A DNA stretch of 64,000 nucleotides from Nocardioides exalbidus (GTDB lineage: Bacteria; Actinomycetota; Actinomycetes; Propionibacteriales; Nocardioidaceae): NCBI RefSeq assembly GCF_900105585.1, contig NZ_FNRT01000002.1, positions 3,224,001-3,288,000 of the forward strand, in the 5' to 3' direction. The position numbers and the translations under genes were made by a program. Within the stretch, counting starts at the first letter, position 1. Each line of letters starts with the position of its first letter. The notes below the pieces were generated by a model that had not been told where the DNA came from, ran no database searches, and saw only the letters and a list, made by a program, of their open reading frames with translations. Of this stretch, positions 24,182-32,526 are shown one piece after another.

Positions 24182-24913
24182 TCAGGTGTCGCGGCGACCA
24201 GGCGCCGACGGGCGCCGGTCGATGCCGGCGAGGACGTCCTCCGCGACCTCGGCCAGGCGTCGTCGGGTGGACCGCGCCTCCGCCCGCATGAGCTCGAACG
24301 CCTCCTCCGGGGCGATGCCCTGCTGCTGGGCGATCGCCCCCTTCGCCTGCTCGATGACGACGCGACTGTTGAGCGCGCCCTGGAGCTGCTCGGTGAGCAT
24401 CTCGGCACGGAGGATGCTCCGCTCCTGCAGGATGGCGATCGTCGCGACGTCCGCCAGCGCCTGGACGACCCGGACGTCGTCGTCGGCGAAGCGCGACTCG
24501 GCGCGACTGAAGAGGTTCAGCGCACCGATCGTCTGCTCGCGCAGGCGGAGGGGGAACGCGTGCACCGACCGCAGGCCACCGGCGACCGCGGCCGGCGCGA
24601 AGCGTGGCCATCTCTCACCCGCGTCGTCCAGCTCCGCGTTCACCACGGGTCGCCCGGTGGTGAAGCAGTCCAGGCAGGGACCCTCGGAGTTCTGGAGCTG
24701 GAAGAGCTCGAGCATCTTGCCGGTGTGGTTGGAGGCGGCCATGAACCGCAGGACCCGGTTGTGGTCGGCCAGGAGCAGTCCGACGGCATCTGCGCCACTG
24801 ACGTCGGCCGCGTGGTCGGTGAGGGTGTGGAGGAAGTCGACCAGGTCGAAGTCGTCGACCAGCGTGTCGGCGACCTCGACGAAGAGCGCCGAGAGCTGCG
24901 CGGTGGAGATCAT
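24182..24913 (-). CDS. GAF-ANTAR protein 1 (RNA-binding antiterminator type)
   Basis: A 243-residue cytosolic sensor-effector. The N-terminal GAF domain covers about residues 20-170 (DAVGLLLADHNRVLRFMAAS, then LRSVHAFPLRLREQTIGALNL). The C-terminal ANTAR domain (about 180-232) reads ALNSRVVIEQAKGAIAQQQG and then PEEAFELMRAEAR, with the conserved Ala, Ala and aromatic positions mostly kept. ANTAR domains bind paired hairpins in mRNA and prevent termination. It is the last gene of a probable unit with a second GAF-ANTAR gene and a sigma factor. GAF ligand unknown. Confidence 0.88.
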   Translation of the reverse strand: MISTAQLSALFVEVADTLVDDFDLVDFLHTLTDHAADVSGADAVGLLLADHNRVLRFMAASNHTGKMLELFQLQNSEGPCLDCFTTGRPVVNAELDDAGERWPRFAPAAVAGGLRSVHAFPLRLREQTIGALNLFSRAESRFADDDVRVVQALADVATIAILQERSILRAEMLTEQLQGALNSRVVIEQAKGAIAQQQGIAPEEAFELMRAEARSTRRRLAEVAEDVLAGIDRRPSAPGRRDT

Positions 24914-24965
24914 CGGGTCCCTCCGATCACCAGGGTGGACGCACGTCTGTGCACGGACGACACGA

Positions 24966-25658
24966 TCAAGAGCCTGGCCTTTCGTCGGTGAGGGTCAAGC
25001 GGCCGTCGACGATGTCGAGCGACACCTCGTGGAGGCTGCGGTCCGTCTCGTACGCGTGTGCCCGCATCCGGGCGAGTGCCGTCGCCAGGTCGGTCCGGAG
25101 GGCGACCATCACCATGCCCTGCGCCTGGAAGATCTCCACGCGCAGGGCCATCGCCTGGTCGAGGGCGTCGGCCAGTCCGCCGTCGGGCCCGCTCGCGGTG
25201 CTGAGCAGGATGATCCGGGTGGTGAGCTCGGCCATGGCCAGGCAGCGGGCGGTCCGTCGAGGGTCGAGTGTCTGCCGGTCGCGGCCGTACATCGTGAGGG
25301 CGCCGAACCGGGCCGCACCCATCTGGAGCGGGAACGCGAACACCGAGCGCAGGCCCGTCGCGGCGAGGGCGGGCGCGAACGCCACCCACGCGGGGTCGTG
25401 GTCGAGGTCGCCGTGCAGGACCGGCCGACCGAGGCGGACGGCGTCGCGTGAGGGTCCTTCGCCGAGGGAGTACTCGAGCTCGGCGGCGTCCGCTCCCGCC
25501 TGGCCCGAGGCAGCCGCCAGCGTCTCGCTCTCGCTCCCGGACCGGAGCAGCACCACGGCGCTCGTCATGCCCAGCCCGGCCTGGGTGGCCACGCACACCC
25601 GCTGGAGGCGCACCACCACGTCCTCGGGGTCGGTGGCGTCGTCGTGCAGCGACTCCAC
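24966..25658 (-). CDS. GAF-ANTAR protein 2
   Basis: A 230-residue protein with a GAF domain (about 10-155; YSLGEGPSRDAVRLGRPVLH and LRSVFAFPLQMGAARFGALT) and an ANTAR domain (about 165-218; AMALRVEIFQAQGMVMVALR and LARMRAHAYETDRSL). It differs strongly in sequence from its neighbour, so the pair is an old duplication or two independent acquisitions. The GTG at 25658 is the first start after the upstream sigma-factor stop in this frame; the coding-like sequence before it has no usable start. It lies 87 bases after the sigma factor. Confidence 0.85.
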   Translation of the reverse strand: MESLHDDATDPEDVVVRLQRVCVATQAGLGMTSAVVLLRSGSESETLAAASGQAGADAAELEYSLGEGPSRDAVRLGRPVLHGDLDHDPAWVAFAPALAATGLRSVFAFPLQMGAARFGALTMYGRDRQTLDPRRTARCLAMAELTTRIILLSTASGPDGGLADALDQAMALRVEIFQAQGMVMVALRTDLATALARMRAHAYETDRSLHEVSLDIVDGRLTLTDERPGS

Positions 25659-25745
25659 GAGACGCCGGCACCACTCGAGCGCCGAGGCGTCCGCGCCGTC
25701 GTCCGGGCGATCAACGATGGCCGGACCTCGCCCGGCGAGCCACGC

Positions 25746-26516
25746 TCACGCGGCCTCCTCCTCGCACGAGCCGGCGGTGCCGGCCACGGCTTCGCGCAGG
25801 CGGGTGAGCGCATCCCGGACCAGGCGGGACACCTGGGACTGGCTCAGGCCGAGCTCGTCACCGATCTCCCGCTGCGTCCTCTCCTCGACGAAGCTGAGGT
25901 GCAGGAGCCGTCGGTCGGACGGCGCCAGGCCGGCCAGGGCCGGGCCGAGGACGACCCGCGCCTCCGCGATCTCGTAGTCCGTCGCCGAGCGCAGGTCCTT
26001 GAGGGTGTCGGCGAGCGCGAGGTCGGTGGTTCCCGTCACCGGCCGGTCCAGGGAGGACGGCGAGAAGCAGCCGTTCGCCTCGAGCGCCTGGCGTACGAGC
26101 TCCACCGGGACGTCGAGCCGGTCGGCGAGCTCGCGGTCGGTCGGCGGTCGACCCGTCGCCGGCTCGGGTCGGCCCCGCTCGCGCTCGACGAGCACCCTGA
26201 GCTCCTGGACCGGCCGGGGAGGACGGACCATCCACCCGAGGTCACGGAAGTGTCGCTTGGTCTCACCCGTGATGCACGGCACCGCGTAGGTGAGGAAGTC
26301 GTGTCCAGCAGAGGGATCGAAGCGCTGCGCCGCCTTGACGAGGGCGACGTACGCCGTCTGCTCGAGGTCCTCGAGGTCGCACCCGCGACCGGCGAACTTG
26401 CGCGCGATGCGGCGGGCGACCGGCAGGTTGACGAGGATCATCTCGCGCACCGCCTCCTCGCGCGCGGCGGCGGGGTCGAGGCTGGGCGACGTGCTGGTCC
26501 TGGTGCTGTGATCCAT
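25746..26516 (-). CDS. SigB/SigF-type stress sigma factor
   Basis: A 256-residue sigma-70 family protein of group 3 (SigB/F/G). Region 2 is about residues 25-95 (NLPVARRIARKFAGRGCDLE, YVALVKAAQRFDPSAGHDFL, then TYAVPCITGETKRHFRD), region 3 about 110-170, and region 4 about 190-245 with the helix-turn-helix TQREIGDELGLSQSQVSRLV. ATG 26516 has CGGAG about six bases upstream. No anti-sigma factor or anti-anti-sigma gene is adjacent, unlike most SigB/F loci. Instead two GAF-ANTAR genes follow, pointing to control that combines promoter choice with transcript termination. The 230-base gap upstream separates it from divergent glycosyltransferases. Confidence 0.86.
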   Translation of the reverse strand: MDHSTRTSTSPSLDPAAAREEAVREMILVNLPVARRIARKFAGRGCDLEDLEQTAYVALVKAAQRFDPSAGHDFLTYAVPCITGETKRHFRDLGWMVRPPRPVQELRVLVERERGRPEPATGRPPTDRELADRLDVPVELVRQALEANGCFSPSSLDRPVTGTTDLALADTLKDLRSATDYEIAEARVVLGPALAGLAPSDRRLLHLSFVEERTQREIGDELGLSQSQVSRLVRDALTRLREAVAGTAGSCEEEAA

Positions 26517-26746
26517 GGAGAGCTCCGAGGTCGCTGGGATGCGCCATCGAAGTCCTGGATGGTCGGGCACCGTCGATGCCCTGCTCCCACAGGCTAGCCG
26601 CGGCGCGACCACCTGCCCACACCCCCAGAGGGGTTCCCGGCCCGCGGGTCGCGCGCGCCGGAGTGGGTACCCCACGGGTCGCACCGCCCGTCCGACCGTC
26701 CCCGGCCCCTGTGGAGTCCCCCCATGTCCAGCCTCGAGCACCCCTG

Positions 26747-27823
26747 GTGACCGGGAGGTTGCGCGTGTGCCTGATCGCGTCCAGCCGCTTCCCGATCCGC
26801 GAGCCCTTCGCCGGCGGACTCGAGGCGCACACGTCCACGCTCGCGACCGAGCTGCACCGGCGCGGGCACCAGGTGTCGGTGTTCGCGGCTCCCGGGTCGC
26901 ACCTCGCCTGCCCGGTCGAGCTCCTCGACGTGCCGCCCTTCCGGGCGAGCCGCGCGGCGAGGGCCGACGTCGGCGCGCCCCCCGACGTGTGGATGCAGGA
27001 GCACCACGCCTACCTGACGCTGATGATGCGACTGGTGCGCAGCGGTCGCCACGAGTTCGACGTCGTGCTCAACAACAGCCTCCACCACCTGCCGGTCGTG
27101 ATGGCGCTTGCCGTCGAGGTGCCGATGGTGACGATCCTGCACACTCCTCCCGTCCCGTGGCTGGAGTCGGCGATCGAGATCGCCGGCCCGGGCAGCACCT
27201 TCGTCACCGTCAGCGCGGCGATGGGGCGGGCATGGGCCCACGCGACGACGTCCCACACCATCCTGAACGGGGTGGACCCGGCGCGGTGGACCCCCGGTCC
27301 CGGCGGTCGCGACGCGGTCTGGTCCGGTCGCATCGCGCCGGAGAAGGCGCCCCACGAGGCGATCGACGCCGCGCGGCGAAGCGGCCGCGCGATCGTGCTC
27401 GCCGGTCCGATCATGGACGAGGACTACTTCGAGAAGGAGGTCCGGCAACGGCTCGGACCCCAGGTGCGCTACGCCGGGCACCTCGGCCAGGAGGCGCTCT
27501 GCCGGCTGGTGGGCTCCTCGGAGGTCGCGCTCGTGACGCCCACGTGGGACGAGCCGTTCGGCCTCGTGGCCGCCGAGGCGATGTCGTGCGGGACGCCGGT
27601 GGCGGGCTACGCGCGAGGTGGGCTGGTCGAGATCGTGACGCCCGAGTCGGGACGGCTCGCGACCTCACCTGACGTGGCTGCGCTCACGGAGGCCGTCGAC
27701 GCCGCGGCGCGGCTCGACCGACGCGCGGTCCACGCGCACGCCACGGCGGCGTACGGCCTGGCGCGGATGGTCGACGACTACGAAGCACTGTTCGGGTCCC
27801 TGCTCCTGGAGGAGGCCGCATGA
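26747..27823 (+). CDS. GT4-like glycosyltransferase
   Basis: A roughly 352-358-residue cytosolic GT-B fold glycosyltransferase. The N-terminal acceptor half has VCLIASSRFPIREPFAGGLE with the usual Gly-Gly loop, and the C-terminal donor half has VWSGRIAPEKAPHEAIDA and the family ExxxxxxxE region DEPFGLVAAEAMSCGTPVAG. Starts are ambiguous: GTG 26747, TTG 26759 (giving the common MRVCLIA start) and GTG 26765 (GGGAGG six bases upstream) are all in frame. It opens a four-gene run with ATGA/GTGA overlaps, so the four products probably build one glycan or glycolipid. The sugar and acceptor are unknown. Confidence 0.85.
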   Translation: MTGRLRVCLIASSRFPIREPFAGGLEAHTSTLATELHRRGHQVSVFAAPGSHLACPVELLDVPPFRASRAARADVGAPPDVWMQEHHAYLTLMMRLVRSGRHEFDVVLNNSLHHLPVVMALAVEVPMVTILHTPPVPWLESAIEIAGPGSTFVTVSAAMGRAWAHATTSHTILNGVDPARWTPGPGGRDAVWSGRIAPEKAPHEAIDAARRSGRAIVLAGPIMDEDYFEKEVRQRLGPQVRYAGHLGQEALCRLVGSSEVALVTPTWDEPFGLVAAEAMSCGTPVAGYARGGLVEIVTPESGRLATSPDVAALTEAVDAAARLDRRAVHAHATAAYGLARMVDDYEALFGSLLLEEAA

Positions 27824-28824
27824 TCGGCTACTACGTCCACCACGTCGGCACCGGACACCTCAACCGCGCGCGGGCGGTCGCAGCCCACCTGCCGGTGACG
27901 GGCCTGTCCTCGCTCCCGGTGCCCGACGACTGGCCCGGTGACTGGGCGGTCCTGGACCGCGACGACCGCGGCGACGTCGCGACCGACGAGACGGCCGGCG
28001 GCGCCCTGCACTGGGCACCCCTCGGCGACGACGGCCTGCGCAGCCGCATGGCGGCGATCTCCTCGTGGATCTCGCGGGCGCGGCCGGCCGCGCTGGTCAG
28101 CGACGTCTCGGCGGAGGTCGCCCTCCTCGCCCGTCTGCACGGGGTACCCGTCGTGTCGGTCGTGATGCCCGGCGACCGGGGCGACCGTGCGCACCGGGCC
28201 GGGTACGCCGCCAGCAGCGCGTTGGTGGCCGCGTGGCCGCCCGAGGCAGATGGCATGGTGCGCGGCCTCACCCCCACGGACCGCGGTCGCCTGCACCAGG
28301 TGGGCGGGATGTCGCGTGTGCCGCTGGGCCTGCAGGGTCCCCTTCCCCTGCCGGGCGCGGACGGGCGCCGCTCCGCGCTCCTGGTCTCGGGTCGCGGTGG
28401 CGGCCACCCCTCCCGTGAGCAGGTCGAGCGGATCGTCGCCGACAGCCCGGGCTGGTCCTGGCGGGTGCTGGGTGGCTCGGGCGAGTGGAGCGACGACCCG
28501 GGGGCCGCCATGCGTGACGCCGACGTCGTCGTGCTGCAGGCCGGTCAGGGGGCGATCGCCGACGTCGCGTCCGCCCGTCGCCCGGCGGTGGTGGTGCCCG
28601 CACGGCGACCGTTCGACGAGCAGGTGGCGACCGGTGCGGTGCTCGAGGGCGAGAGCTGGCCCTGCCGGGTGCTGTCGCGCCTCCCCGTGACGGGGTGGTC
28701 CGAGCTCCTGGACGACGCCGCCTCGCTCGACGGGCGGCTGTGGCACCTGTGGAGCGACGGACGCGCCGCCGACCGCTTCGTCGCCGTCGTCGAGGGCGTC
28801 GCACTGGCCCGGCGCACGTCGTGA
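27820..28824 (+). CDS. MurG/MGT-like glycosyltransferase-fold protein
   Basis: A 334-residue protein. It opens MIGYYVHHVGTGHLNRARAV, the Gly-x-Gly-H motif of GT-B enzymes acting on lipid or natural-product acceptors, and has a late LVSGRGGGHPSREQVE and VVLQAGQGAIADVASARRPAVVVPA, the donor-binding pattern of MurG and macrolide glycosyltransferases. The start overlaps the preceding gene by ATGA. It is divergent enough that an exact family is not given. Likely cytosolic, acting in the same pathway as its neighbours. Confidence 0.72.
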   Translation: MIGYYVHHVGTGHLNRARAVAAHLPVTGLSSLPVPDDWPGDWAVLDRDDRGDVATDETAGGALHWAPLGDDGLRSRMAAISSWISRARPAALVSDVSAEVALLARLHGVPVVSVVMPGDRGDRAHRAGYAASSALVAAWPPEADGMVRGLTPTDRGRLHQVGGMSRVPLGLQGPLPLPGADGRRSALLVSGRGGGHPSREQVERIVADSPGWSWRVLGGSGEWSDDPGAAMRDADVVVLQAGQGAIADVASARRPAVVVPARRPFDEQVATGAVLEGESWPCRVLSRLPVTGWSELLDDAASLDGRLWHLWSDGRAADRFVAVVEGVALARRTS

Positions 28825-29651
28825 GGATCCGCACCGCAGTGGTCACCATCGCCCACGGACGTCACGAGCACCTGCATCGGCAGCGTGAGTCCCTCCTGGC
28901 GAGCTCCCTGCGTCCCGACCTCCACGTGGTGGTCGCGATGTCCGACCCGGTTCTGGAGTCGTGGCGCCCGGAGGGGCCGATCCCCACGCGCGTGGTCCGC
29001 GCCCCTGGCGACGAGCGCGGACTGCCCCTGGCCGCCGCCCGCAACATCGGCGCCGCAGTCGCGGCTGGAGCGGGCGCGACGGTGGTCGTCGGCCTGGACG
29101 TCGACTGCCTCGTCGGCGCGGACCTCGTGGCGGCGTACCGCGACGCCGTCCGCTCGGAGCCGACGGTCCTCTGGTCGGGACCCGTGACCTACCTGCCGGC
29201 CTCGGCGCGCGGGGTCGATCCGTCGATGCTCCCCGGGCTCGACGCCCCGCACCCGGCTCGACCCGCGCCCGCCCCCGGCCAGCGGTGGACGGGAGGCGAT
29301 CCGGAGCTGTTCTGGTCGCTGTCCTACGCCGTGCACTCCCGGACGTGGGCCGCGGTCGGCGGCTACTGCGAGGAGTACGCCGGCTACGGGGGAGAGGACA
29401 CCGACCTCGGCCGGACGTGGGCGGCCTCCGGGCGACCCCTGGGCTGGGTCGGCGGGGCACGTGCCTACCACCAGCACCACGACTCCGAGAGCCCTCCGGT
29501 GCGACACCTCGACGACATCCTGCGCAACGGCGCGACCTACGCGCGACGCTGGGGGAGCTGGCCGATGACCGGCTGGCTGGCGTCCTTCGAGGAGCAGGGG
29601 CTCGTCGTGCGTCTCCCCGACGGCGGCTGGGCACGCCGGAGGCCGGCGTGA
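28821..29651 (+). CDS. GT2 / galactosyltransferase-type glycosyltransferase
   Basis: A 276-residue GT-A fold enzyme. IRTAVVTIAHGRHEHLHRQ starts the nucleotide-binding domain, VVVGLDVDCLVGADLV holds the metal-binding Asp-x-Asp, and the C-terminal part has WAAVGGYCEEYAGYGGEDTDLG, the conserved Gly-x-Gly-Glu-Asp-x-Asp of the galactosyltransferase C-terminal family. A conserved His-rich end YHQHHDSESPP follows. GTG 28821 overlaps the preceding stop (GTGA). No membrane segment is predicted. Confidence 0.83.
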   Translation: MRIRTAVVTIAHGRHEHLHRQRESLLASSLRPDLHVVVAMSDPVLESWRPEGPIPTRVVRAPGDERGLPLAAARNIGAAVAAGAGATVVVGLDVDCLVGADLVAAYRDAVRSEPTVLWSGPVTYLPASARGVDPSMLPGLDAPHPARPAPAPGQRWTGGDPELFWSLSYAVHSRTWAAVGGYCEEYAGYGGEDTDLGRTWAASGRPLGWVGGARAYHQHHDSESPPVRHLDDILRNGATYARRWGSWPMTGWLASFEEQGLVVRLPDGGWARRRPA

Positions 29652-31003
29652 TCCCGCGGTCGGCAGGCGACGACGCCGTGGTCGTCGCGTCCGTGCCCGC
29701 GCGGCACGTGTACGTCCGCCACCTCGCCGCGCCCGTCGAGACCCGCGTCCGACGCCTGCCCGACCCCGATCCCGCCGACCCGAGCCGGAGCACCAGCGGC
29801 CCGTGGTGGCCACCGGTGATGCTCGACCCGGCGTGGATCGAGGGCGCCGACTTCGACGTCTTCCACCTCCAGTTCGGCTTCGACGCCTGGTCGCCCGAGG
29901 GGTTGCGCACCGTGGTGGACGCCCTGCGCAGGAAGGGCACGCCCTTCGTGTACACGGTCCACGACCTGCGCAACCCGCACCACGAGGACCGCACCCTGCA
30001 CGACGCGCAGCTCGACGTGCTGGTCCCGGCGGCCGACGCCCTCATCACCCTCACCCGCGGCGCCGCCGCGGAGATCCACCGGCGCTGGGGGCGCACCGCG
30101 CACGTCGTGCCGCACCCCCACGTCGTGGACCTCCGCACGATGCAGAGCGTCCGCGACGCCCCTGCCCGCCGCGCGCCCGGCCCGCGGATCGGCCTGCACG
30201 TCAAGAGCCTGCGGGCGAGCATGAACCCGCTCATCTTGCTGTCCACCCTCCTGGCATTCGTCGCCGCGACCCCGGGGGCCGTGCTGCAGGTCAACGGACA
30301 CCGGGACGTGCTCGAGCCGGACGGTGCGCGCTACGACGAGCCGCTGGCCCGGCAGCTGCGGCTGGCCGCTGCGCGCGGGTTGGTCGACCTGCGGGTGCAC
30401 GACTTCATGAGCGACGACGACCTCTACGCCTACCTCGCCTCGCTCGACGTGTCGGTCCTGCCCTACCGCTTCGGCACGCACTCGGGGTGGCTCGAGGCCT
30501 GTCGCGACGTCGGCACCACCGTCGTGGCACCCGACTGCGGCTACTACGCCGACCAGGGCGCGGTGTTCGGCTTCCACAACGAGGGGCTCGACGCGGACGG
30601 CTCCTCGCTCCGGGACGCCCTGGAGGACGCCGTGGCGCACCCCGGCTGGGGTGCTGTCACGGTGGAGGAGCGGCGCGACCAGCGCGCCGACGTCGCCGAC
30701 TTCCACGCGGAGCTCTACACCTCGCTCGTCAGACCGGGGCACACTCGACCCGTGACCGACGTCGACGACCGCCTCGAGGCGACGATCCTCGACCTGCTCG
30801 CCCAGCGTGCCCCGACGGCGACGATCTGCCCGTCCGACGCCGCCCGGGCGGTGGGCTCGTCCGAGGACTGGCGGGAGCTGATGGAGCCGGCGCGGCAGGC
30901 CGCGGCACGGCTCGTCGACCGCGGCGAGGTCGAGATCACCCAGGGCGGCCGGGTGGTCGACCTCGCCACGGCGAAGGGTCCGATCAGGATCAGGCTCAGG
31001 TGA
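29648..31003 (+). CDS. glycosyltransferase fused to DUF3253
   Basis: A 451-residue protein in two parts. Residues 1 to about 365 are GT4-like (FDVFHLQFGFDAWSPEG, PFVYTVHDLRNPHH, ADALITLTRGAAAEIHRRWG, a donor half with LDVSVLPYRFGTHSGWLEAC). Residues about 369-451 are a complete DUF3253 unit: VDDRLEATILDLLAQRAPTA, ICPSDAARAVG, WRELMEPARQAAARLV, then TQGGRVVDLATAKGPIRIRL. A GTG at 30752 sits exactly where a free-standing DUF3253 gene would start, preceded by a CACACT-like -10, so separate initiation is possible. It overlaps the GT2 gene by GTGA. DUF3253 is small and winged-helix-like; its role is unknown to me. Confidence 0.78.
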   Translation: MIPRSAGDDAVVVASVPARHVYVRHLAAPVETRVRRLPDPDPADPSRSTSGPWWPPVMLDPAWIEGADFDVFHLQFGFDAWSPEGLRTVVDALRRKGTPFVYTVHDLRNPHHEDRTLHDAQLDVLVPAADALITLTRGAAAEIHRRWGRTAHVVPHPHVVDLRTMQSVRDAPARRAPGPRIGLHVKSLRASMNPLILLSTLLAFVAATPGAVLQVNGHRDVLEPDGARYDEPLARQLRLAAARGLVDLRVHDFMSDDDLYAYLASLDVSVLPYRFGTHSGWLEACRDVGTTVVAPDCGYYADQGAVFGFHNEGLDADGSSLRDALEDAVAHPGWGAVTVEERRDQRADVADFHAELYTSLVRPGHTRPVTDVDDRLEATILDLLAQRAPTATICPSDAARAVGSSEDWRELMEPARQAAARLVDRGEVEITQGGRVVDLATAKGPIRIRLR

Positions 31004-31045
31004 GCAGAGCGCCGGTGGCGTGTCCCGGATCACACACCGGCAGAA

Positions 31046-31074
31046 TTGGTTGCGGACCGCAACATATGTAACTT
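31046..31074 (+). promoter_or_regulatory. MFS/MarR promoter and palindromic operator, leaderless start
   Basis: TTGGTT (31046-31051) and TAACTT (31069-31074) are spaced by 17 bases, and the MFS ATG follows seven bases later, so the transcript is expected to start at or next to the ATG. No Shine-Dalgarno is present. A perfect 15-base palindrome GTTGCGG-A-CCGCAAC at 31049-31063 fills the spacer, an ideal position for repression by the MarR protein encoded downstream. Confidence 0.65.
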
Positions 31075-31080
31075 ACACAC

Positions 31081-32526
31081 ATGCCTACCCAGACGGACGC
31101 CGCGCAGCGCCCCGGACTCGCGATCGCGGTCCTCTGCGCCGGAGGCCTCAGCGCCGCCCTCACCCAGACCATGGTGATCCCGATCCAGAGCGAGCTGCCC
31201 CAGCTGCTCTCGACGTCCGCGTCCAACGCGTCCTGGGTGATCACGATCACCCTCCTCGCGGCGGCGGTGACCATGCCGGTCGCCGGACGCATCGCCGACA
31301 TGATCGGCAAGCAGCGCGTCCTCGTCGCCAGCGCCGCGCTCCTCACCATCGGCTCCGTGGTGTGTGCGATCTCCGACTCGCTCGTCCCGGTGCTCGCCGG
31401 ACGCGCGCTCCAGGGCCTGGCGATGGGCTTCATCCCGGTCGGCATCTCCTTCATCCGCCAGTTCGCACCGCCGGAGATGGCCTCGACCGGCGTCGCGACG
31501 ATGAGCGCGACGCTCGGGGTCGGCGGCGCCATCGGCCTGCCGCTCGCCGCGTGGATCGCCGACTCCGGTGACTGGCACACTCTCTTCTGGGTCGCCGCCG
31601 GGCTCTCCGCCGTGATCACCGCCCTCACGTGGTTCGCGGTGCCCCACGTCCACGACGCCCACGACGGCCGCCTCGACGTGGTCGGCACGATCGGCCTCGC
31701 GATCGGTCTCTCGTCGTTCCTCGTCGGCGTCTCCAAGGGCAGCACGTGGGGCTGGGACAGCGGCCGCACGTGGGGCGCGATCGTCCTCGGCATCGTCGTC
31801 CTGCTCGCCTGGGGCGCGTTCGAGCTCCGCCAGGCCGAGCCGCTCGTCGACCTGCGCACCACGGCGTCGCCGGCCGTGCTGATGACCAACCTCGCCGCCG
31901 TCGCGGTCGGCTTCGGCATGATGGCGCAGTCGATCGTGGTGCCCCAGCTGCTCCAGCTGCCCGAGATGACCGGCTTCGGCCTCGGCCAGTCGATCCTCGC
32001 CGCCGGGCTCTGGATGGCCCCGGCCGGCCTGATGATGCTCGTCTTCGCACCCGTGTCGAGCGGGCTGATGAAGAGCATCGGCGCGAAGAAGACCCTCATG
32101 ATCGGCGCCGCCGTGCTCGGCGCGGGCTACCTCGTCGCCCTGGTGATGATGGCCGCCCCGTGGCAGCTGCTCGTCGCCTCCTGCGTCGCCTCGGCGGGCG
32201 TCGGCATCGGCTACGCCGCGATGCCCACCCTGATCCTCGACTCGGTCCCGGCCCACGAGGCCGGCTCCGCGGTCGGCGTCAACGGACTGATGCGCTCGGC
32301 CGGTACGACGCTCGCCGCGGCCGTGATGGCCACGCTGCTCACCAGCAGCACGGTCGACCTCGGCGGGTTCGCCGTGCCGACCGAGTCGGCGTTCAGGTGG
32401 TGCTTCGTCGTGGGCGCGATCGCCGCGTTCGTCGGCGTCGCCATCGCCTCGATGGTGCCGGTCGTCGCGCGCCGGACCGACGCCATCGGCGCCGACCTCG
32501 ACGAGACCGCCGATGCCGCCGTCTGA
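31081..32526 (+). CDS. MFS drug/proton antiporter (14-helix, DHA2-like)
   Basis: A 481-residue inner-membrane exporter with 14 predicted helices. The motif A loop GRIADMIGKQRVLV follows helix 2, and LAGRALQGLAMGFIPVGISF and GVGGAIGLPLAAWIAD carry motifs B and C typical of drug antiporters. The C-terminus ends in a short Asp/Glu-rich tail. It is probably translated from a leaderless mRNA. It overlaps the downstream MarR gene by 14 bases, a classic self-regulated efflux pair. Substrates are unknown; DHA2 pumps often export cationic or aromatic drugs. Confidence 0.88.
   Translation: MPTQTDAAQRPGLAIAVLCAGGLSAALTQTMVIPIQSELPQLLSTSASNASWVITITLLAAAVTMPVAGRIADMIGKQRVLVASAALLTIGSVVCAISDSLVPVLAGRALQGLAMGFIPVGISFIRQFAPPEMASTGVATMSATLGVGGAIGLPLAAWIADSGDWHTLFWVAAGLSAVITALTWFAVPHVHDAHDGRLDVVGTIGLAIGLSSFLVGVSKGSTWGWDSGRTWGAIVLGIVVLLAWGAFELRQAEPLVDLRTTASPAVLMTNLAAVAVGFGMMAQSIVVPQLLQLPEMTGFGLGQSILAAGLWMAPAGLMMLVFAPVSSGLMKSIGAKKTLMIGAAVLGAGYLVALVMMAAPWQLLVASCVASAGVGIGYAAMPTLILDSVPAHEAGSAVGVNGLMRSAGTTLAAAVMATLLTSSTVDLGGFAVPTESAFRWCFVVGAIAAFVGVAIASMVPVVARRTDAIGADLDETADAAV

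Noticed and set aside
26517..26746. GGGTAC at about 26668 as a SigF/SigB-type -10 for the glycosyltransferase operon
   Set aside because: No GTTT-type -35 lies at a suitable distance; the match to the -10 alone is not informative at this GC content.
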